A DNA stretch of 64,000 bases from G965230615 sp965230615 (GTDB lineage Bacteria; Pseudomonadota; Gammaproteobacteria; HTCC5015). The position numbers and the translations under genes are program-made. The number at the start of each line of letters is the position of its first letter. Position 1 is the stretch's first letter. The stretch spans positions 4,154,001-4,218,000 of the forward strand of contig OZ246012.1 of the NCBI GenBank assembly GCA_965230615.1, written 5' to 3'. Of this stretch, positions 44,343-53,700 are shown in pieces. The notes under the pieces are model-generated. The model had not been told where the DNA came from. It was given only the letters and a program-made list of their open reading frames with translations, and searched no databases.

Positions 44343-45068
44343 TTATAGGCGGAAGTTGTCGCCCAGGTATACTTCTTTTACTTCGGCATTATTCATCAAA
44401 TCTGTTGGGCTGCCTTGTGCGAAAACCCGGCCATTGCGTAATATGTAACCTCGTTCACAAATACTCAGTGTTTCGCGCACATTGTGATCAGTGATTAACA
44501 CACCGATATTGCGGCCAGACAAGTCTTGTATGATCTTTTGTATTTCTATCACTGAAATAGGGTCGACACCGGCAAACGGCTCATCCAGTAAAATAAAGCG
44601 CGGTTCAGTTGCCAGCGCGCGGGCAATTTCCACACGTCGTCGTTCACCACCTGATAAGCTGATGCCCACGTTATCACGAATATGGCCGATCTGTAAGTCT
44701 TCCAATAAGCCTTCCAGTTTCTCCTGCCGGGTCTGTTTATTGAGGTCCTTGCGGGTTTCAAGAATCGCGAGGATATTCTGCTTAACAGTAAGCTTGCGAA
44801 ACACGGAAGCTTCCTGTGGCAGGTAGCCAATACCCAGTTGTGCACGGGTATGCATGGCTTCTTGTGTGATATCCTGCTCGTCAAGAAAAATATTACCTGC
44901 ATCACTGGCGACCAAGCCAACGATCATATAGAAGCTTGTGGTTTTACCCGCGCCATTAGGGCCAAGCAGGCCCACAACTTCGCCACTGTTAACCTCAATG
45001 GAGACGCCATCTACTGTGGTTCTGCCCTTGTATTGTTTAACCAGTTGTTCGGCGCGCAGTATGCTCAT
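44343..45068 (-). CDS. lptB: LPS export ABC ATPase LptB
   Basis: This 241-residue ATPase has Walker A GPNGAGKTT (about 35-43), signature LSGGERRRVEIARAL, Walker B FILLDEPFAGVDP and the H-loop in ITDHNVRETL; the C-terminal NFRL is typical. LptB powers LptFG extraction of LPS from the inner membrane. It follows lptA by 42 bp and is followed by rpoN, as in E. coli. Confidence 0.97.
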   Translation of the reverse strand: MSILRAEQLVKQYKGRTTVDGVSIEVNSGEVVGLLGPNGAGKTTSFYMIVGLVASDAGNIFLDEQDITQEAMHTRAQLGIGYLPQEASVFRKLTVKQNILAILETRKDLNKQTRQEKLEGLLEDLQIGHIRDNVGISLSGGERRRVEIARALATEPRFILLDEPFAGVDPISVIEIQKIIQDLSGRNIGVLITDHNVRETLSICERGYILRNGRVFAQGSPTDLMNNAEVKEVYLGDNFRL

Positions 45069-45110
45069 TGGTTTTATATTTGATAAAAGTGAGTTGCAGG
45101 TGGCCTGTTA

Positions 45111-45647
45111 TCATTGTGGCGTGATAATAATTTTGACACGCTCTTGTCCGCCACCTTGGGTATCCTGGCCATTAGTATCCTGGGGTTTGCCGGCGATCAC
45201 AGTATTGTTGGCCGTATTATAATCGATTCGTTCGCTGCGTATCAGGTTTTCACCTTGCTGCAGCTCAGCGGCTTGGCGCAAAATCAACCGAGATTTATTG
45301 ACAAAATATTCCATTTGTACAGCTTGTCCACGTGCTTGAGTGCCTGTGTCGGTTAATTGTCGAAATGTGGCGGGTTGGCCTTGCTGGCCTTGCATAGACA
45401 TGCGATCCAGTGCGTCATTTTTAGTGTATATGATAATTTGCGCAGCCTGTACTTGTATGCTGCCTTGTACGAACTTAACTTGTCCAGTAAATACGCTGGT
45501 GCCTGATAGCTCATCTAAGGTCATGCTATTAGCCTCGATTTCAATAGGCTGTTGTGGGTCTGAAGACAGTGCGGCTACGTGGGGGCTATACAGGTAGCCG
45601 AGTAAAGTAGCACCAAGGCTAATTAAGACTGCGCTATGGCGATACAT
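45111..45647 (-). CDS. lptA: LPS transport periplasmic protein LptA
   Basis: This 178-residue protein has a signal peptide (cleavage near HVAALS) and an OstA-like beta-jellyroll (IEIEANSMTLDELSGTSVFTG, and IQVQAAQIIIYTKN). LptA polymerises into the bridge that carries LPS across the periplasm between LptC and LptDE. Its start overlaps the end of lptC by 14 bp, so translation is coupled. Confidence 0.93.
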   Translation of the reverse strand: MYRHSAVLISLGATLLGYLYSPHVAALSSDPQQPIEIEANSMTLDELSGTSVFTGQVKFVQGSIQVQAAQIIIYTKNDALDRMSMQGQQGQPATFRQLTDTGTQARGQAVQMEYFVNKSRLILRQAAELQQGENLIRSERIDYNTANNTVIAGKPQDTNGQDTQGGGQERVKIIITPQ

Positions 45648-46227
45648 GATAGCGACCTTTGACTTGAGTAAAGGTGTGCTTACCGAGCTTTAAGTCAGCC
45701 TGTAAGCCTTTTGCGGTTAGTATGGCCTGGGCATGTTGCATGGTCACAGTGCTTGTTGACTCAGCATATTGTGCTTTTGGTTTTAGCAAGAGCTGTTGGG
45801 TTTGAATATGCAATGCCTGCTCTTTAGCGCTGTTCTGGAGCTGCTGTTGCAGATTGACATCACCCGTTAAGAGAAATTCATCAAGCGCTTCTGTGCTGGC
45901 TTGTGCTTGTTTGGCGGTGATATGCCACTGGGGTTGATGGGGTTGATGATGAGGCTGTCTGGCTTGCAGTAAAGCGATATCAGGCTGTTGAATATGGGTG
46001 CTGTCATCATGTTCAAAGTGTTCTAGTCGCAAACCTTGCAGGCGATAGTCCAATTGGCCCTGGCGATTAAACTGCTTTATCGTGAAGTTTTCCAGGAAAA
46101 AATCGGCTTGTTGTGTTTGTGGTGTTGTTAGGCCATTGTTTGGCTCGAGTGTTCTCTGGCGTAGCCAGCTGGACATAATGGCAATGCTGATCAGCAGTAA
46201 GAGTAAGATTGCGCTATTGCGGCTCAT
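45634..46227 (-). CDS. lptC: LPS export protein LptC
   Basis: This 197-residue bitopic protein has one TM (about 6-22) and a periplasmic jellyroll (FFLENFTIKQFNRQGQLDYRLQG). LptC takes LPS from LptBFG and hands it to LptA. Upstream in most relatives stand kdsD and kdsC, but here only 99 bp separate it from the antiporter gene, so those two genes have been lost from or moved out of the cluster. Confidence 0.9.
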   Translation of the reverse strand: MSRNSAILLLLLISIAIMSSWLRQRTLEPNNGLTTPQTQQADFFLENFTIKQFNRQGQLDYRLQGLRLEHFEHDDSTHIQQPDIALLQARQPHHQPHQPQWHITAKQAQASTEALDEFLLTGDVNLQQQLQNSAKEQALHIQTQQLLLKPKAQYAESTSTVTMQHAQAILTAKGLQADLKLGKHTFTQVKGRYHVSP

Positions 46228-46326
46228 AGCGTTGCTTAAGGCCCAGGGGATAAGTAGACACTAGCGCATTGTAGCGGGGTTTGGTGTAAAGGTCATCGTT
46301 GGACTTACCGGCTGCGTCCAGTGAGT

Positions 46327-47313
46327 TTAAGCCACTGAGGCTGCGGTGAGGTAAATATAAGTCATATAGGCAATATAGGTTGTCAGTAAGATGCCTCCCT
46401 CAATGCGATTGATACGCCCTCGATATTCACTAAAGCTATAGGCTGTGGCAAATAGTGCCAGTGTAAGTAATACCATAATCGGTACATCTCGGCTTAACAC
46501 ATCGCCTTCCAGCATGCTCGGTGCAATCAGGCCAGGCACAGCCATGACGCCAAGACTATTAAAGATATTTGAACCTATGATATTGCCGAGTACCAGCTCA
46601 TGATGTTTTTTCAGGGCAGAGGCGATAGAGGCAGCCAGTTCTGGCAAGCTGGTGCCGATGGCGACAATCGTTAGCCCGATAACCAGATCACTAACACCGA
46701 AAAACTTGGCCAGATCGACCGCACCCCAAACCAGTACCTTGGAGCTGATTATCAATACACCAATGCCAAAAAATAGCAGCCCCAGTGCTTTTGAGGTGCT
46801 CATGCGGTGGGACATGGAAATATCCAGCTCACTTTCGACAGCCACGTCAGGTTCATGCATGGCATGTCGCACAATCCACATCATAACAACGACTAAGCCG
46901 CCTAATAGCAACACGCCATCCAGGCGGCTTAAGCTCTGATCCCACAGCAGTAGCGTCATAGCAAAGGTCACAATCATCAGCAGCGGAAGCTCACGTGAGA
47001 CAATGCCGGATTTGACAAAAATGGGTTGGATCAAGGCCGTTGAGCCTAAAATCAGTGCAATATTGGCAATATTAGAGCCAATAGCATTACCAATTGCGAG
47101 CCCAGGCTTGTCTTCAAGGCTGGACATGGCGGCGACCAGAATCTCAGGGGCAGAGGTGCCCAGGCCAACCACGGTTAAACCAATGACCAGTGGCGATACA
47201 CCTAAATTAAACGCCGTATTGGCAGCGCCAATAACAAAGCGGCCTGCTCCCCAAACGAGGGCGGCAAACCCAAATATTATGGCTAAACAGGGCAATAACA
47301 GCATATCAATCAT
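46327..47313 (-). CDS. yrbG: YrbG-like calcium/sodium antiporter
   Basis: This 328-residue protein has two homologous five-helix halves, each with a canonical Na+/Ca2+ exchanger repeat: VVGLGTSAPEILVA in the first, and IVAIGTSLPELAASIASALKKH with LGNIIGSNIFN in the second. It exchanges cations across the inner membrane. The gene is upstream of lptC on the same strand, as in E. coli where it precedes kdsD. It is separated from mlaA by 121 bp. Confidence 0.92.
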   Translation of the reverse strand: MIDMLLLPCLAIIFGFAALVWGAGRFVIGAANTAFNLGVSPLVIGLTVVGLGTSAPEILVAAMSSLEDKPGLAIGNAIGSNIANIALILGSTALIQPIFVKSGIVSRELPLLMIVTFAMTLLLWDQSLSRLDGVLLLGGLVVVMMWIVRHAMHEPDVAVESELDISMSHRMSTSKALGLLFFGIGVLIISSKVLVWGAVDLAKFFGVSDLVIGLTIVAIGTSLPELAASIASALKKHHELVLGNIIGSNIFNSLGVMAVPGLIAPSMLEGDVLSRDVPIMVLLTLALFATAYSFSEYRGRINRIEGGILLTTYIAYMTYIYLTAASVA

Positions 47314-47434
47314 GTTTTTGGCTACTCTCGTCGCTAAGGCGCTTACGGTGTTTTAAGGGGCCTGCTTAATCTCTACCCAATTATATGGAGGAGCATTAAA
47401 CCAGGGGTGTTCCCTTAAAAGGCCGCAAAGAGTA

Positions 47435-48235
47435 TTACTCATCGCTGAAGATATCAATCTCTTCCTCATCATCCGTGAAAATATCGTCCTCATCGTCATT
47501 TTCTTCGACAGGGGGTGCACCATCATAGACCTGACTGCGGCGGCGCTGCAGATAGGCTTCGCGGAGGAAAATATAGGGGTCAAAGGCGGCTTCATCAAGA
47601 ATATCACCCGCTTCGAGCAGTTGTGCGCGCTGGTTGACAAAGTCGAGCAGGTATAGGGCGTTACGCTTGCTGCGGTCGTCGATTTCATTGAGTGGTTCGT
47701 ATTGATAGTCAACCACGACACCAACTCCATCGCGGGCTGAACTGGGTCCCAGCAGGGGCAACACCAGATAAGGGCCAGAATTAATACCCCAGCGGCCCAG
47801 CGTTTGGCCAAAATCCTCACGGTGCTTTTTCAGGCCTATAGGGGTGGCAACGTCAAAAATCCCGAATAAGCCGATGGTGGAATTGATGAGAAAGCGCCCG
47901 GTGTCTGAGAGAAACTGCTTGGGTTTGAACTGCAACAAGTCATTGATGATAACCTGTATATCACCAATGTTGGAAAAAACATTACTGACGCCTTTTTCAA
48001 CAGGGTCTGGTGTAATTTTGCGATAGGCTTTAGCAACCGGTTTGAGTACGGCTTTGTCAGCCGCGTTATTAAACTTGTACATACCGCGATTAAAGCGCTC
48101 CCATGGGTCATGCGGGTCTCGTGGGCCTTCCAGTGTGGCACAACCGCTGCTCAATAATGTGCTGATGAGCAATGTTGAGAGTAGCGCCGGACGGCAGAGA
48201 ACTTTGATGACTGTATTTATACTAGTAGCTTTCAT
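47435..48235 (-). CDS. mlaA: Outer-membrane lipoprotein MlaA
   Basis: I use the ATG at 48235 (MKATS); a longer reading begins with TTG at 48256. The 266-residue lipoprotein has a lipobox SSGC near residue 31, followed by DPWERFNRGMYKFN, the MlaA donut helices and GPYLVLPLLGPSSARDG. MlaA removes phospholipids from the outer leaflet of the outer membrane and passes them to MlaC. The C-terminus ends in a long acidic tail (EENDDEDDIF and more), not present in E. coli MlaA. It is divergent from mlaF, so the Mla components are together but on both strands. Confidence 0.93.
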   Translation of the reverse strand: MKATSINTVIKVLCRPALLSTLLISTLLSSGCATLEGPRDPHDPWERFNRGMYKFNNAADKAVLKPVAKAYRKITPDPVEKGVSNVFSNIGDIQVIINDLLQFKPKQFLSDTGRFLINSTIGLFGIFDVATPIGLKKHREDFGQTLGRWGINSGPYLVLPLLGPSSARDGVGVVVDYQYEPLNEIDDRSKRNALYLLDFVNQRAQLLEAGDILDEAAFDPYIFLREAYLQRRRSQVYDGAPPVEENDDEDDIFTDDEEEIDIFSDE

Positions 48236-48443
48236 AGCAAGTGACTTAGCGCCCAATAGGTGTTTTTTGTGTGCTAATCATACACTTTCACGGCCAATAG
48301 CCAAACCATTGGTTTTTAACGGCTGTTTTTGCCAAAGAGCGCGGGTTTGTTAAGTAAAAGGCTTGACTGATTGATACGAGATGTTACAAATTGCCATCGG
48401 TGAAATAGTATAATCGCTTAAAATATTAAACGGATGCCAAACC

Positions 48444-49268
48444 ATTAGCACAGACACACAAACAGATACAGCACTGGTACAAATCAGGGGGCTGAGCTTT
48501 GCCAGAGGTAGCAGGGTCATTTTTGATAATATTGACCTCGATATTCGCCACGGGCAGATAACAGCCATTATGGGGCCTAGTGGTACAGGCAAAACGACAT
48601 TATTAAAGCTGATTGGCGCTCAGCTGATACCGCAAGCCGGTAGCATTTTAGTCGATGGCTTAGATATTCATGCCCTGAAACAAGGTGACTTATATGAGTT
48701 GCGCAAACGTATGGGCATGCTATTTCAAAGTGGTGCGTTGCTGACAGATTTAACGGTCTACGATAATGTGGCCTATCCATTGCGAGAACATACCCGACTG
48801 CCTGAGAAGCTGATTCGACACTTAGTGCTGAGTAAGCTGCAGGCTGTGGGTTTGCGTGGTGCCAGAGACTTGATGCCGTCGGCCTTATCGGGTGGTATGG
48901 CGCGTCGGGTGGCGCTAGCACGGGCGATTGCATTAGACCCGATGATGATTATGTACGATGAGCCGTTTACCGGACAGGACCCCATTTCCATGGGGGTATT
49001 AGTTAAACTGATTAGTACCATGAATAAGGCGATGGGCTTGACCAGCATTATCGTCTCGCACGATGTTGCGGAAACCGCCTCGATTGCAGATTATATTTAT
49101 ATCATTGCTGATGGTCAGGTGATTGAGCATGGTACGCCTGCGGCGCTTGAGCGCAGTCAGTCCGATTGGGTCAAGCAGTTTATGTTGGGACAGGCAGATG
49201 GGCCGGTGCGTTTTCATTACCCGGCAGCTGATGATTATGCCAAAGATTTATTGGGTGCTCAGCGATGA
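48444..49268 (+). CDS. mlaF: Phospholipid transport ATPase MlaF (non-canonical start)
   Basis: The reading frame is open from 48414, but no ATG, GTG or TTG precedes the Walker A; the first ATG (48570) is inside GPSGTGKTT. The ATT at 48444 gives a 274-residue protein of normal MlaF length (E. coli about 269), with GGA 9 bases upstream. An ATG at 48434 in another frame would join by removing one C at 48442-48443, so a sequencing error or true frameshift is also possible. The rest is normal: Walker A near residue 44, signature ALSGGMARRVALARAI, Walker B MIMYDEP and a C-terminal VRFHYPAADDYAKDLL. It powers MlaE. Confidence 0.82.
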   Translation: MSTDTQTDTALVQIRGLSFARGSRVIFDNIDLDIRHGQITAIMGPSGTGKTTLLKLIGAQLIPQAGSILVDGLDIHALKQGDLYELRKRMGMLFQSGALLTDLTVYDNVAYPLREHTRLPEKLIRHLVLSKLQAVGLRGARDLMPSALSGGMARRVALARAIALDPMMIMYDEPFTGQDPISMGVLVKLISTMNKAMGLTSIIVSHDVAETASIADYIYIIADGQVIEHGTPAALERSQSDWVKQFMLGQADGPVRFHYPAADDYAKDLLGAQR

Positions 49269-50056
49269 AAACATTACTCGATAGTTTTGCGCGCTTGGGG
49301 CAAAGTGGCTTGCACTTTCTGGAGCGCATGGGACGTGCCTTGTTGTTCTTATTACGGGCTTTGGCGGGGGTGCCGTCGGTGCTGGTGCGGCCGCGCTTAC
49401 TGATTCAGCAACTCTATTCGGTTGGCGTGCTGACCATCGTAATTATCTTGGTGGCGGGTTTGTTTGTAGGCATGGTATTAGGTTTGCAAGGCTACAATAT
49501 TCTCGTGCGCTTTAATTCTGAGTCATCGCTAGGTGTGATGGTGGGCTTGTCTTTGGTGCGTGAGCTGGGGCCAGTAGTGACAGCATTATTATTTGCTGGT
49601 CGGGCTGGTTCGGCATTAACCGCTGAGATTGGTTTGATGAAAGCGACTGAGCAGTTATCCGGTATGGAAATGATGGCAGTCGACCCCTATAAAAGAGTGA
49701 TTGCGCCGCGTTTATTAGCCGGTTTTATTGCTTTGCCATTGCTGGCTGCCATGTTTAGTGCTGTTGGCGTTATTGGTGGTTACCTGGTTGGCGTGGGGCT
49801 ATTAGGTGTTGATGCCGGGGCGTATTGGTCGCAAATGCAAAATACAGTTGATTTATATGATGATGTTCTCAACGGCATTATCAAGACAGTAGTCTTTGGC
49901 TTTGCGGCTAGCTGGATTGCTGTGTATGAAGGTTATGATTGTATACCCACCTCAGAAGGGGTCAGCCGGGCTACGACGCGCAGTGTGGTCAATGCCTCCT
50001 TGGTGGTGTTGGGGATGAACTTCTTGTTAACAGCGCTCATGATAAGTGGAGAGTAA
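49265..50056 (+). CDS. mlaE: Phospholipid transport permease MlaE
   Basis: This 263-residue MlaE-family permease has an N-terminal amphipathic helix and five TM helices; family motifs are LVRELGPVVTALLFAGRAGSALTAEIG and VYEGYDCIPTSEGVSRATTRSVV. It forms the inner-membrane core of MlaFEDB. Its ATG overlaps the mlaF stop (ATGA), which shows translational coupling and supports the mlaF frame. Confidence 0.96.
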   Translation: MKTLLDSFARLGQSGLHFLERMGRALLFLLRALAGVPSVLVRPRLLIQQLYSVGVLTIVIILVAGLFVGMVLGLQGYNILVRFNSESSLGVMVGLSLVRELGPVVTALLFAGRAGSALTAEIGLMKATEQLSGMEMMAVDPYKRVIAPRLLAGFIALPLLAAMFSAVGVIGGYLVGVGLLGVDAGAYWSQMQNTVDLYDDVLNGIIKTVVFGFAASWIAVYEGYDCIPTSEGVSRATTRSVVNASLVVLGMNFLLTALMISGE

Positions 50057-50057
50057 T

Positions 50058-50525
50058 ATGACGACGCGTGCGATGGAAATTTGGGTTGGTGTTTTCCTGG
50101 CTGCGGGGATAGCCGCTTTATTTATACTGGCGATGAAAGTCAGTAATTTAAGCAGTGTTGATACCAACAACGGCTATAAAGTGATAGCCTCATTCGAAAA
50201 TATTGGTGGCTTGAAAGTTCGCTCGCCGATTACAGCCGGTGGTGTCAGAGTTGGGCGGGTTGCAGATATTGTCTATAACAGTGAAACTTATCAAGCTGAT
50301 GTGGTCTTACAGATATCATCTGAGTTTGATCAATTTCCATCTGACACATCAGCCAGTATTTTTACCGCAGGTTTATTGGGTGAACAATACATTGGTTTGG
50401 AACCTGGCGCTGAAGAGGAGTACTTGCAGGATGGTGATAGTATCGAGCTGACAGAGTCAGCGATTGTTTTGGAACGGCTGATCGGTCAGTTCTTGTATAG
50501 CCAGGGATCATCCGATGATGAGTGA
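50058..50525 (+). CDS. mlaD: Phospholipid transport MCE protein MlaD
   Basis: I use the ATG at 50058, preceded by GTGGAGAG; an upstream GTG at 50046 would overlap mlaE. The 155-residue product has one TM (about 6-25) and a single MCE domain (about 38-118, NIGGLKVRSPITAGGVRVGRV), with a C-terminal helix VLERLIGQFLYSQ. MlaD hexamers form the periplasmic ring on MlaFEB that exchanges lipid with MlaC. Confidence 0.95.
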   Translation: MTTRAMEIWVGVFLAAGIAALFILAMKVSNLSSVDTNNGYKVIASFENIGGLKVRSPITAGGVRVGRVADIVYNSETYQADVVLQISSEFDQFPSDTSASIFTAGLLGEQYIGLEPGAEEEYLQDGDSIELTESAIVLERLIGQFLYSQGSSDDE

Positions 50526-50581
50526 GTCGGCATAAAATAACAGCAGGGCTGAACCCATATTTAATGATGAGGGCACTATTC

Positions 50582-51223
50582 ATGAGAACCGTTAGAATTC
50601 AATTAATCGCATTGTTGGTCTTAATGGCCAATCAGGCTATTGTCAATCAAGTCAGTGCTGAGGTGGTCGCACCGCAGGTGACTGTCGAGATGGCGGTGAA
50701 TAATGTGATGACGGTACTCAAAACGGACAAACAACGCTTAGTTGATGACCCTAACTTTTTGAATACAAAAGTCGAAGAACTGGTGTTGCCTTATATGGAT
50801 TTTGTGGCCATGTCCAAATTGGTTCTCGGTAAGCATTGGCGTAACGCCGATAAGACACAACGCAATGCTTTTGTCGAACAGTTCAGGCAATTGCTGGTGA
50901 GAACTTACAGCAAATCACTCTCCGGCTACACCGATGAAACCGTTGCTTTTCTACCCTTTAAAGCCGGTAAAACCCCGGAAAAGCGGGCAACCGTAAAGTC
51001 TGAAATTCGTCGCAGTAATGGCCCTTCTATCCCGATCAACTATAAACTGCGCTTTAAAGAGAGTGATGGCTGGAAAGTGTATGATATCAATGTTGAGGGT
51101 ATTAGTCTGGTGACTAACTACCGCAGTAGTTTCTCCCGGGAAGTGAGTAGTAAAGGCTTGAATAAATTAATAAGCTCTTTGCAGTCACGTAATAAGGCTT
51201 CAGCTGAAGGTAAAGCAAAATAA
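50582..51223 (+). CDS. mlaC: Periplasmic phospholipid carrier MlaC
   Basis: The ATG at 50582 begins a signal peptide (MRTVRIQLIALLVLMANQAI, cleavage near VSAEV) and has GAGGG 8 bases upstream; an upstream GTG overlapping mlaD would only add a non-signal extension. The 213-residue protein is an MlaC/Tol_Tol_Ttg2 domain: YMDFVAMSKLVLGKHWRNADKTQR, LVRTYSKSLSGY, GWKVYDINVEGISLVTNYRS. It shuttles phospholipids between MlaA-OmpC and MlaD. Confidence 0.94.
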   Translation: MRTVRIQLIALLVLMANQAIVNQVSAEVVAPQVTVEMAVNNVMTVLKTDKQRLVDDPNFLNTKVEELVLPYMDFVAMSKLVLGKHWRNADKTQRNAFVEQFRQLLVRTYSKSLSGYTDETVAFLPFKAGKTPEKRATVKSEIRRSNGPSIPINYKLRFKESDGWKVYDINVEGISLVTNYRSSFSREVSSKGLNKLISSLQSRNKASAEGKAK

Positions 51224-51245
51224 CCGTTGGTGACCTTTGACTCAA

Positions 51246-51587
51246 ATGCCGAATAATACCTCTAAAGCGCAATTAAATAGCGTTACTGGTCAGCCGACAC
51301 ATTTCCAGTTGGTCGGTCAGCTCGACTTCACTTCGGTGCCAGCCGTATTACCTGCTTTTCAGGCTGTTTGTGCTGAGCAGTTAACTGCCGGTGGTTCGGT
51401 GATCATCGACTTGTCTGGGGTTAGCAGCAGCAATAGTGCTGGCTTGGCCATGCTGGTTGAGTGGCTGGCGATTGCCAGGCAACACCAAACCCAGCTTGCA
51501 TTTGAGCATGTTCCGGAAAATATGCAAGCGGCCGCCCGGGCTTCTGACTTACAAGACTTACTGTTTCAGCCTAATTCGCCCAGCTAA
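51246..51587 (+). CDS. mlaB: STAS-domain protein MlaB
   Basis: The ATG at 51246 is the most conservative start; a TTG at 51237 is a little better spaced from GGTGA and would add three residues. The 113-residue protein is a STAS domain with LVGQLDFTSVPAVLPAF and the VIIDLSGVSSSNSAGLAMLVEWL motif. MlaB binds and stabilises MlaF. In most gammaproteobacteria a bolA-like gene (ibaG) follows; here only 106 bp separate it from murA and the bolA-like gene is absent. Confidence 0.9.
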   Translation: MPNNTSKAQLNSVTGQPTHFQLVGQLDFTSVPAVLPAFQAVCAEQLTAGGSVIIDLSGVSSSNSAGLAMLVEWLAIARQHQTQLAFEHVPENMQAAARASDLQDLLFQPNSPS

Positions 51588-51693
51588 ACCACATAATCCC
51601 GCTTACTTCGCATAATATGCTGTCAATTAGTGGGCATTTCCCGCTAAAATGCACGTCTTTTTTTTCACCCAGATTGGTCAATGAGCAGGTCAT

Positions 51694-52953
51694 ATGGACA
51701 AACTTATAATTACTGGCGGCAAGCCGCTGGAAGGTGAGATTCGAATTTCCGGCGCCAAAAATGCAGTTTTGCCGATTCTGGCAGCCACATTATTGGCTGA
51801 TGGAACAGTAACCGTATCAAATGTACCGCACCTGAACGATGTGACGACAACGATGGAATTACTCGGTCGTATGGGCGTTCAGCTGACAATCGATGAAAAA
51901 CTCAATATTGAGGTCAATCCCAGTACGATCAAAGCGTTTTGTGCTCCCTATGAGCTGGTAAAAACCATGCGGGCCTCGATATTGGTTTTGGGGCCATTAT
52001 TAGCGCGTTATGGCGAGGCTGAAGTCTCTTTGCCGGGTGGCTGTGCCATTGGTTCACGGCCGGTTGACCTGCATGTTAAGGGTTTACAGGCCATGGGTGC
52101 AGATATCGTTGTCGAGAACGGTTATATCAAAGCCAAAGCCAAGCGCTTACAAGGCGCGCGTATTGTGATGGACACCGTGACAGTAACAGGCACCGAAAAC
52201 CTGCTAATGGCGGCCAGCCTGGCTAATGGTGAAACCATTATCGAAAATGCTGCCCGCGAACCGGAAGTCGTCGATTTGGCCAACTTCATTAATAAAATGG
52301 GGGGGCGTATTCGCGGCGCAGGTACTGACACGATTACTGTTGAAGGTGTGGAGAACTTAAAGGGGACCCGTTATCGTGTACTGCCTGATCGTATTGAAAC
52401 CGGGACCTATTTAGTAGCCGGTGCCATTACAGGTGGACATATTAAGCTCAAAGATACTGAGCCAGATATTCTCGAAGCCATATTGGTGAAGCTGCGTGAA
52501 GCAGGTGCTGAGGTGACAGTCGGTGATGACTGGATTGAACTCAATATGCACGGTAGCCGTCCGCAGGCTGTTAATTTGAAAACGGCACCTTATCCTGCTT
52601 TCCCTACGGATATGCAGGCTCAGTTTACTGCGCTCAATGTGGTTGCCGAAGGTGCGGGCTCTATAACAGAGACGGTGTTTGAAAATCGGTTTATGCATGT
52701 GCAGGAATTACAGCGTATGGGGGCTGATGTTCGTGTTGAGGGTAATACAGCGTTCACACAGGGCGTTGGCACCTTAACCGGAGCACAGGTCATGGCTACA
52801 GACTTAAGGGCATCGGCCAGTTTGATATTGGCTGGCTTGGTGGCCAAAGATGAAACTATTGTGGATCGCATCTATCATATAGATAGGGGATATGAAGATA
52901 TTGAAGAGAAGCTGCGCCAATTAGGCGGTAGAATCCGACGCTTACCTGCATAA
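51694..52953 (+). CDS. murA: UDP-N-acetylglucosamine 1-carboxyvinyltransferase MurA
   Basis: This 419-residue enzyme makes the first committed step of peptidoglycan synthesis, transferring enolpyruvate from PEP to UDP-GlcNAc. It has Lys22 in GAKNAVLPILAA and the catalytic, fosfomycin-reactive Cys117 in PGGCAIGSRPVD. The C-terminal RGYEDIEEKLRQLGGRI is conserved. It follows mlaB and precedes hisG, as in E. coli and Pseudomonas relatives. Confidence 0.98.
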   Translation: MDKLIITGGKPLEGEIRISGAKNAVLPILAATLLADGTVTVSNVPHLNDVTTTMELLGRMGVQLTIDEKLNIEVNPSTIKAFCAPYELVKTMRASILVLGPLLARYGEAEVSLPGGCAIGSRPVDLHVKGLQAMGADIVVENGYIKAKAKRLQGARIVMDTVTVTGTENLLMAASLANGETIIENAAREPEVVDLANFINKMGGRIRGAGTDTITVEGVENLKGTRYRVLPDRIETGTYLVAGAITGGHIKLKDTEPDILEAILVKLREAGAEVTVGDDWIELNMHGSRPQAVNLKTAPYPAFPTDMQAQFTALNVVAEGAGSITETVFENRFMHVQELQRMGADVRVEGNTAFTQGVGTLTGAQVMATDLRASASLILAGLVAKDETIVDRIYHIDRGYEDIEEKLRQLGGRIRRLPA

Positions 52954-53034
52954 TCAGCATAATACTATACTCAGTAGTCTATTTATTTAGGTTGGCTAAA
53001 TTTGCCCATAACATTTTTATTTTAGAATTTAACA

Positions 53035-53664
53035 ATGAACAGTTTAACAATCGCTCTTTCTAAGGGCAGAATATTAAAAGATACACTGCCGTTGCTAGAA
53101 CGTGCCGGCGTTGTGTTAAAAGATGATCCAGATAAAAGTCGTAAGTTGATTTTGGATACCCAGGACCCTGAAGTGAAGTTAGTCATTATTCGTCCTTCAG
53201 ACGTACCCACGTATGTGCAATATGGGGCGGCAGATTTAGGGATCGCGGGTAAAGATGTGCTAATGGAGCACGGTGGCAATGGCTTGTATGAGCCATTGGA
53301 TTTGGGTATTGCCAAGTGCCGCTTAATGGTTGCGGCAAAGCCGAATACGAATACAGGCCAGGATCGTTTAAGAGTGGCAACGAAGTATACCAATATCACC
53401 GAGGATTACTTTGCAACACGTGGTATACAAGTAGAGACAATAAAGCTCTATGGTTCAATGGAACTGGCGCCTTTAGTCGGTTTAGCTGATATCATTGTTG
53501 ATTTAGTCGATACTGGCAATACTTTAAAAGCCAACGGGTTGGAACCCAAAGAGACGATTGCGGATATTTCATCGCGTCTAATTGTCAATAAAGCTTCTAT
53601 GAAAATGAAGCATGCGCGTGTCCAATCATTTATCGATAAACTGGCTTCTTACATTAACGAATAA
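53035..53664 (+). CDS. hisG: ATP phosphoribosyltransferase, short form HisG
   Basis: This 209-residue enzyme catalyses the first step of histidine synthesis (ATP plus PRPP). It has LTIALSKGRILKDTLPLLERAG at the start, YGAADLGIAGKDVL and the PRPP loop IIVDLVDTGNTLKANGL. The length is of the short form, which lacks the regulatory domain and normally needs HisZ; no hisZ is in this window. The next gene is a DAHP synthase, not hisD, which is unusual. Confidence 0.96.
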   Translation: MNSLTIALSKGRILKDTLPLLERAGVVLKDDPDKSRKLILDTQDPEVKLVIIRPSDVPTYVQYGAADLGIAGKDVLMEHGGNGLYEPLDLGIAKCRLMVAAKPNTNTGQDRLRVATKYTNITEDYFATRGIQVETIKLYGSMELAPLVGLADIIVDLVDTGNTLKANGLEPKETIADISSRLIVNKASMKMKHARVQSFIDKLASYINE

Positions 53665-53700
53665 ACTAATAGACGATAAACGATATAACGGTACTCTAGT

